DNA from: an uncultured Bacteroidales bacterium
Lineage (GTDB): Bacteria; Bacteroidota; Bacteroidia; Bacteroidales; Muribaculaceae
DNA: 20,350 nucleotides
Reading direction: 5' to 3'
Assembly: GCA_900539915.1 (NCBI GenBank)
Contig: UQDU01000039.1
Coordinates: 1 to 20,350 of the forward strand
Made by a program: the position numbers and the translations under genes. Under the pieces are notes generated by a model. The model worked only from the letters and a program-made list of their open reading frames with translations. It had not been told where the DNA came from and made no database searches. Every line of letters starts with the position of its first letter. Within the stretch, counting starts at the first letter, position 1. This document shows, piece after piece, positions 15,429 to 20,350 of the stretch.

Positions 15429-17141
15429 ATGGCAAAAAACAGACGATGCGACATAATGACACCACATGACACCGGACGGCGCGAAGCTGCCCTGTGGGGG
15501 CTGTTTGCACTCTTTGTCTACGCATCGCTCCTCACACCCAACGTGGCTCTGTGCGTGACCGAGCCGCTTGACTTCTGGGGCATTCTCGCCAACACTCTCC
15601 TTCCCGGCGGTGTGTATCTGTGGCTGATGAGCCTGTCGCGCCGTATAGGGCGCGTGACTCTATGGTGCTTTCCGCTGATGTTTTTTGCGGCCTTCCAGCT
15701 GGTGCTGCTCTATCTCTACGGACGCTCGGTCATAGCCTCGGACATGTTCCTCAACCTGTTGACCACCAATCCCGACGAAGCCGGCGAGATGCTTGCCGGC
15801 CTGATGGTGATAGTCATAGTGGTGGCGGTAGTCTATGGCGGCGACATAATAGGGGGCATCGTAGCCGCAGTGCGCCACGCCAAAATTCCCGGCCCATGGG
15901 TTGCGGCATCTCGCCGTGTGAGCTATGCCGCCATGCTTCTTGGGGTCTTGTCGGTAGTCGCGGCCTACATTTTCTCCCCGGGCTACAAGGTATCCGACGA
16001 TCTCTATCCGGTCAATGTGGCATACAACATAGGCCACGCAGCCGCAGTGGCTTCAGATCTCAGCAGCTACAGCACAACCTCGGCCGGATATACCTTTGAT
16101 GCCGCTATGGCGGCCAACGACACGGTGCCGCGGCTCGTAATATTAGTGATAGGTGAAACGGCGCGTGGAGCCAACTGGCAACTGCTCGGATATGACCGCC
16201 CCACCAATCCGCTGTTGAGCCGCAGGGAGGGCATTGTGGCCTTTCCCCACGCCATCAGCCAGAGCAACACTACCCACAAGAGCGTCCCGATGCTGCTAAG
16301 TGCCGTGGATGCGGAATCCTACAGCCGGTTGCCGCAATCCAAGAGCATAATAACCGCCTTCAAGGAGGCCGGATACTCCACCGCAGTCATAACGGCCCAG
16401 AAACCCAACAACAGTTATGTCGAGTTTTTCTGTGCTGAAGCTGACACTACCTGTTATATAGCCGACAAGGTCACCGACCATCCGCTGACCGACGTAGACT
16501 TGCTGCCATACATACATGACCGCATAGTCCAGCGTGCTGACCGTCAGCTGATAGTGGTACACGCCTACGGCTCCCATTTTGACTACCGCGACCGCTATCC
16601 TGCTTCAATGCGGCGGTTTACTCCCGATGGCCCGTTTGAAGCCAAGGCCAAGTACCGTCCGCTGATGCTCAACGCCTATGACAACACCATCCTGACCGAG
16701 GACTATGTGCTTGACAGCATAGCCGCTATGGCTACAGGCGAGGACATACCGGCTGCGATGATCTATACCAGCGACCACGGCGAAGACCTCTATGACACTG
16801 CCGACGAGCGGTTTATGCACGCTTCTCCCATCCCGACGGCCATGCAGGTCCATGTACCGGTGATTGTATGGCTAAGCCCGCGATACCGCGAGCTACACCC
16901 CGAGACTCTCGGCATCATCAAGTCCCATCGTGACAGCCTCGTATCCTCGTCATCGTCATATTTCCATACGGCTCTCCAGCTTGCCGACATCGCCACACCA
17001 CGATTTGACCCGACACTGTCATTGGCCGACAAACGGTATGCTCCGCGCATCCCCCTGTATGTGACCGACCACAACACAGCCGTCCCGCTCAAGGAACTGC
17101 TGCAACGATACCACGAACCGCTGCCTCCCGGGCTGCAATAA
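15429..17141 (+). CDS. EptA-like phosphoethanolamine transferase (membrane sulfatase-fold enzyme)
   Basis: A 570-aa inner-membrane protein of the lipid A/LPS phosphoethanolamine transferase family, which moves phosphoethanolamine from phosphatidylethanolamine to lipid A or another glycan on the periplasmic side. Residues 20-185 hold about five transmembrane segments, as in EptA. The periplasmic sulfatase-fold domain contains LVIGETARGANWQLLGYDR (Zn ligand E243), SNTTHKSVPMLLS at 279-291 (T281 or T282 as the expected phosphorylated nucleophile), the Zn-binding TSDHGEDLYD block and a conserved HASPIPTAMQVHVPVIVW segment. All key elements are present, so activity is likely. Such modification lowers the negative charge of the surface and can reduce polymyxin binding. 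M10 (15456) is an alternative start. dus begins 20 bp after the stop. Confidence 0.9.
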   Translation: MAKNRRCDIMTPHDTGRREAALWGLFALFVYASLLTPNVALCVTEPLDFWGILANTLLPGGVYLWLMSLSRRIGRVTLWCFPLMFFAAFQLVLLYLYGRSVIASDMFLNLLTTNPDEAGEMLAGLMVIVIVVAVVYGGDIIGGIVAAVRHAKIPGPWVAASRRVSYAAMLLGVLSVVAAYIFSPGYKVSDDLYPVNVAYNIGHAAAVASDLSSYSTTSAGYTFDAAMAANDTVPRLVILVIGETARGANWQLLGYDRPTNPLLSRREGIVAFPHAISQSNTTHKSVPMLLSAVDAESYSRLPQSKSIITAFKEAGYSTAVITAQKPNNSYVEFFCAEADTTCYIADKVTDHPLTDVDLLPYIHDRIVQRADRQLIVVHAYGSHFDYRDRYPASMRRFTPDGPFEAKAKYRPLMLNAYDNTILTEDYVLDSIAAMATGEDIPAAMIYTSDHGEDLYDTADERFMHASPIPTAMQVHVPVIVWLSPRYRELHPETLGIIKSHRDSLVSSSSSYFHTALQLADIATPRFDPTLSLADKRYAPRIPLYVTDHNTAVPLKELLQRYHEPLPPGLQ

Positions 17142-17161
17142 GACATCAGACCCCTACACTC

Positions 17162-18157
17162 ATGAAAATAGGCAATCTCGACATAGGAAACCGCCCCGTC
17201 ATGCTCGCCCCCATGGAGGATGTGACTGACCGCTCCTTCCGCCTCATATGCAAGGAGCAGGGTGCCGATATGACCTACAGCGAATTTGTGTCGGCCGATG
17301 CGCTTATCCGCAACATCGCCGCCACGACTCGCAAACTCGCGATTGACCCGGCCGAACGCCCCACCGCCATACAGATTTATGGCCGCGAGGTCGGTCCGAT
17401 GGTCGAGGCTGCCAGGATTGTGGAAGAGACAGCCCGTCCGGACATCCTGGACATCAACTTCGGCTGCCCGGTCAAGAAGGTCGCCGGCAAAGGCGCAGGA
17501 GCCGGGATGCTGCGCGACATCCCCCGTATGCTTGAAATCACGGCTGCCGTGGTCAAGGCTGTCAACATCCCTGTGACGGTAAAGACACGCCTCGGCTGGG
17601 ACCACAACAGTAAAATAATAGTGGAGCTGGCCGAGCAACTGCAAGACTGCGGCATACAGGCACTGACGGTCCACGGACGCACTCGCTCGCAGATGTACAC
17701 AGGCGATGCCGACTGGGAGATGATAGCCCGGGTCAAGGAAAACCCTCGCCTGACCATACCGCTGATAGGCAACGGCGACCTCCGCACTCCCGCGCAGGTG
17801 CGCGATGCCTTTGACCGCTACGGTGTTGACGGGGTGATGGTGGGACGCGCCTCCATAGGTGCGCCATGGATATTCCGCCAGCTCAAAGCCGCCGCCCTCG
17901 GCCAGGAGCCGGAGGAACCGGCCATAGCCGAAAAATTCGCACTCATCCACCGCCAGATTGCCGAGAGCATAGATCGGATAGACGAATACCGAGGCATACT
18001 GCACATACGCCGCCACCTGGCTGCATCGCCCCTCTTCAAGGGGATACCCAATTTCCGCGAAACGCGCATAGCCATGCTCAGGGCCGACACCAATGCCGCC
18101 CTGATGGAGATACTCGCACACATCGAGCACGACATCATACCGTCGCTGCAACCATGA
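17162..18157 (+). CDS. dusB: tRNA-dihydrouridine synthase, DusB type
   Basis: A 331-aa FMN enzyme that reduces uridine to dihydrouridine in tRNA. Seen: the N-terminal FMN-binding LAPMEDVTDRSFR at 15-27; INFGCPVKKVAGKGAGAGML with the catalytic C102; the TVKTRLGWD segment; the HGRTRSQMYTGDADW block; GNGDLRTP; and GVDGVMVGRASIGAPWIF near the phosphate site. Motif wording and length fit the DusB subfamily better than DusA or DusC. It follows the phosphoethanolamine transferase gene by 20 bp and is probably cotranscribed. Nothing is missing or unusual. Confidence 0.94.
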   Translation: MKIGNLDIGNRPVMLAPMEDVTDRSFRLICKEQGADMTYSEFVSADALIRNIAATTRKLAIDPAERPTAIQIYGREVGPMVEAARIVEETARPDILDINFGCPVKKVAGKGAGAGMLRDIPRMLEITAAVVKAVNIPVTVKTRLGWDHNSKIIVELAEQLQDCGIQALTVHGRTRSQMYTGDADWEMIARVKENPRLTIPLIGNGDLRTPAQVRDAFDRYGVDGVMVGRASIGAPWIFRQLKAAALGQEPEEPAIAEKFALIHRQIAESIDRIDEYRGILHIRRHLAASPLFKGIPNFRETRIAMLRADTNAALMEILAHIEHDIIPSLQP

Positions 18158-18209
18158 TTTTATCTGACAGCTTACCAATATTAACAATCATATCCGTAAA
18201 CCAATCGTC

Positions 18210-18938
18210 ATGACATTTCCAAAGATAGCAATCATCTGCGCATCAGTGGCAATCATGCTTACGGCCACCAATCTCAGCGCACAGACCGCCAAAGACTACT
18301 CCCTGAAACTCAATGACTTCACAGAGCTGAAGGTGCTTGACGGCATCAATGTCAACTACTCTACCACATCATCGGCCGACAGCGTCGAAGCACGGTTTGA
18401 AGCTCCCGACAACATGGCTTCGGCCATCCGTTTCGAGCAGAAAGACGGACGTCTCACCCTGCGCCTCTCCGAAAACATGCTTGAGGCCAAAGGCATCCCT
18501 ACCGTCCATGTGTCGTCAACGATGCTCATAAAGATACAGAACAACGGCGATTCTACCGTGACAGCCACGACCGACGTGCGTGTGCCCAAGTTTCAGGCGA
18601 GACTTGAAGGCAACGGACGGCTCGCCATTGTGGGTGTAAACGCCCCGGAGGTCAACGTCAAGAAATTCACAGGCAACGGCACCATAACGGTCGAAGGGAC
18701 CTGCAACACCGCCTCCATAGGCAACACCGGCACCGGCATAGTCAACTGTGCCGCGCTCCTGTCACAAACCGCCAAATGTAACATCATCGGCACCGGCTCT
18801 ATCTACTGCCATGCTTCCGGCACTCTGTCGGTCACAGGCATGAGCGGCACGGTCTACTTCGGAGGAAACCCCAAAGACATCAAATCACGTGCCATCGGCG
18901 TAAAGCTCAAACCTATCGAGCAGCTCGAAGCCCAGTAA
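18210..18938 (+). CDS. Secreted GIN domain (DUF2807) protein
   Basis: A 242-aa exported protein with a signal peptide (MTFPKIAIICASVAIMLTATNLSAQ, cleavage likely after residue 24-25). The rest is a repetitive beta-helix-like head domain: FTELKVLDGINVNYS at the start, then alternating short strands with repeated Gly-Asn and Thr-Gly turns (EGNGRLAIVGV, FTGNGTITVEG, GNTGTGIVNC, GTGSIYCHASG, GTVYFGGNP). This matches the putative auto-transporter adhesin head GIN domain, widespread in Bacteroidota and of unsettled function. It has no membrane anchor beyond the signal peptide and is expected in the periplasm or on the surface. It lies 52 bp after dusB and 54 bp before the flippase. Confidence 0.88.
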   Translation: MTFPKIAIICASVAIMLTATNLSAQTAKDYSLKLNDFTELKVLDGINVNYSTTSSADSVEARFEAPDNMASAIRFEQKDGRLTLRLSENMLEAKGIPTVHVSSTMLIKIQNNGDSTVTATTDVRVPKFQARLEGNGRLAIVGVNAPEVNVKKFTGNGTITVEGTCNTASIGNTGTGIVNCAALLSQTAKCNIIGTGSIYCHASGTLSVTGMSGTVYFGGNPKDIKSRAIGVKLKPIEQLEAQ

Positions 18939-18992
18939 TCCTCCGTCCTGCACAGCGACACATAGAGGCCTGAGTGCCCACGCCGACGACAC

Positions 18993-20350
18993 ATGAAACG
19001 CGAAGTAGCCGATACCATCAAATGGTCACTGATTGACAAAGTGGCCACGCAGGTGCTCTATGCCGTCACAGGCATAGTGCTCGCACGCATGCTCTCGCAT
19101 GATGACTTCGGACTCGTAGGCGCGATACTCGTATTCCAGGCTTTCGCCAACCTTTTTGTCGACAGCGGATTCTCATCGGCCCTCATACAGCGCAAAGCCC
19201 CCACACGCCTCGACTACTCGACGGTGATGTGGTTCAACATCGCCATGGCTGTAGGCATCTACATCATCCTCTTCTTCTGCGCACCGCTGATAGCAGACTG
19301 GTTTCAAGGCGACAGGCGGCTCATACCGCTCTCGCGTGTGATGTTCCTGTCGTTCATCCTCTCGGCCACAGCCATCGTCCCTACCAACCGACTCATGAAG
19401 CAGATGCAGGTGCGCATGATAGCCGTGGCCAACAGCATCGGACTTACCTCCGGAGCCATCGTAGGCATATGGCTTGCAGTCGCCGGTTACGGCGCATGGG
19501 CCATAGTATGGCAGACCATCGCCCTGTCAGCCGTCAAGAGCATAGTCCTTTGGGCCACGACATCCTGGCGTCCGCTGTGGAGCTTCTCGTGGGTGGCGTT
19601 GAAGTCGTTCTTCTCCGTGGGCATGGGCGTGATGGGGGCATCGCTGCTCAACACGGTGTTTCTCAACATCTACAGCTTCTTCATAGGCAACCGTGCCGGC
19701 ATGGCCTCGTTAGGCCTCTACACCCAGGCCGACAAATGGAGCAAAATGGGCATCATGTCCATCGGCCAGTCGCTCGTACAGGCATTCCTCCCTCCCCTCT
19801 CCCAGCTGCAGGATGACCGCGCAGAGTTTGCCCGCGCCACCGCCAAAATGACCCGATGCGCAGCCTACCTGACCTTCCCCTCACTCGGTCTGCTCGCCGT
19901 CATGGCCGCACCCATCTTCCACCTCTTCTTCGGCACAAAATGGGATGCCTCGATAGTCCTGTTCCAGATACTGCTGCTGCGCGGAGTGTTCACAGTGCTT
20001 TCGATGGTATTCAACAACTATATCCTCGCCCTCGGCAAGTCACGCATGCTCATCATCAGCGAGACCCTACGTGACGGAGTGGCCATCGCCGCCATCATCC
20101 CCACCCTCGGCACACTCGCCCTGACCTCCGGGGCTGACATCACCCTCGGCATCCGCATATTCCTGTGGGGACAAGTCGCAGCCACAGCCGTAGGGTGCAT
20201 AGCCACCATGGTCATAGCCGCACGTTACACCGGACGCAGCATCTGGCACATGCTGTGGGATCTCGCCCCATACATCCCCCTCACTCTCGCCGCCCTCGCC
20301 GCCGCCTACTACCTCCCCCTCCTCACCCTGTCTCTTATACACATCTCCGA
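18993..20350 (+). CDS. Polysaccharide/O-antigen flippase-like membrane protein, 3'-truncated by contig end
   Basis: An open frame with no stop before the window edge. It begins MKREVADTIKWSLIDKVATQ and is followed by alternating hydrophobic helices typical of MOP-superfamily polysaccharide exporters (Wzx/RfbX type): a first-helix GIVLARMLSHDDFGLVGA block, LFVDSGFSSALIQRK, about ten helices in all, and GLYTQADKW in the middle. The family moves lipid-linked glycan units across the inner membrane. About 445 genomic residues are visible of a usual 470-500. The last seven residues of the raw translation (LSLIHIS) come from sequencing adapter, not genome, so the true coding sequence ends at about 20327 here. 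Confidence 0.88.
   Translation, partial: MKREVADTIKWSLIDKVATQVLYAVTGIVLARMLSHDDFGLVGAILVFQAFANLFVDSGFSSALIQRKAPTRLDYSTVMWFNIAMAVGIYIILFFCAPLIADWFQGDRRLIPLSRVMFLSFILSATAIVPTNRLMKQMQVRMIAVANSIGLTSGAIVGIWLAVAGYGAWAIVWQTIALSAVKSIVLWATTSWRPLWSFSWVALKSFFSVGMGVMGASLLNTVFLNIYSFFIGNRAGMASLGLYTQADKWSKMGIMSIGQSLVQAFLPPLSQLQDDRAEFARATAKMTRCAAYLTFPSLGLLAVMAAPIFHLFFGTKWDASIVLFQILLLRGVFTVLSMVFNNYILALGKSRMLIISETLRDGVAIAAIIPTLGTLALTSGADITLGIRIFLWGQVAATAVGCIATMVIAARYTGRSIWHMLWDLAPYIPLTLAALAAAYYLPLLTLSLIHIS
20328..20350. other. Nextera transposase adapter sequence left on the contig end
   Basis: CTGTCTCTTATACACATCT (20328-20346) is the 19-bp Tn5 mosaic end in the read-through orientation, followed by CCGA, the next bases of the standard Nextera adapter. 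This is library-preparation sequence, not genomic DNA. One or two of the first bases could also match the genome by chance. Confidence 0.97.

Noticed and set aside
16790..18187. 465-codon open frame on the minus strand opposite the phosphoethanolamine transferase end and dusB
   Set aside because: It is fully antisense to two well-recognised genes, has low-complexity Tyr/Gly/His-rich composition and shows no family motif. It is a by-product of GC-rich codon use.
20067..20342. Minus-strand frame starting MYKRQ
   Set aside because: Its start lies in Nextera adapter sequence and the rest is antisense to the flippase.
1..20350. CRISPR arrays, tRNA or rRNA genes, insertion sequences
   Set aside because: No regularly spaced repeats, tRNA or rRNA-like segments or transposase frames were seen on either strand.

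Overview
The window is a piece of a Bacteroidota (order Bacteroidales) chromosome, most likely from a gut Muribaculaceae-type genome. The phylum rests on repeated promoter elements of the Bacteroidota type (TTTG, about 19 nt, TAnnTTTG), the lack of obvious Shine-Dalgarno sequences, and typical gene families (a bacterial GH3 protein, a GIN/DUF2807 protein, a barrel-only BamA/TamA protein). The family-level call is a guess from gene content and moderately high GC. The right end is a sequencing artefact: the last 23 bases read as Nextera transposase adapter, so the contig really ends near 20327.

Layout. From 116 to 8390 everything is on the minus strand and closely packed. In transcription order: a membrane-anchored pseudokinase, a GNAT-type acetyltransferase, cytidine deaminase, a DEDDy 3'-5' exonuclease, a 66-aa membrane protein, an MsbA-like ABC exporter, a GH3 family protein and a PhoA-type alkaline phosphatase. 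Gaps are 19 to 89 bp. A full Bacteroidota promoter precedes the pseudokinase, and -7-type boxes sit directly in front of the exonuclease and the ABC exporter.

From 8537 to 10383 lies an AT-rich two-gene type II restriction-modification unit on the minus strand: a restriction enzyme recognisably homologous to EcoRV, including active site and recognition loop, followed with a 4-nt overlap by a D12-class adenine methyltransferase. The likely site is GATATC. GATATC is absent from the rest of the window and present four times inside these two genes. Upstream of the unit are two inverted-repeat structures that look like operators.

From 10642 the genes are a BamA/TamA-like outer membrane protein (+), a 1104-aa multidomain protein ending in an AlbA_2/Schlafen-type domain (-), then a plus-strand run: a lipid A phosphoethanolamine transferase-like protein, a DusB-type tRNA-dihydrouridine synthase, a secreted GIN-domain protein and a partial polysaccharide flippase. 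Much of the window concerns the envelope (ABC exporter, phosphoethanolamine transferase, outer membrane barrel, flippase, periplasmic phosphatase). The R-M pair, and possibly the AlbA_2 protein, are the accessory elements of interest.
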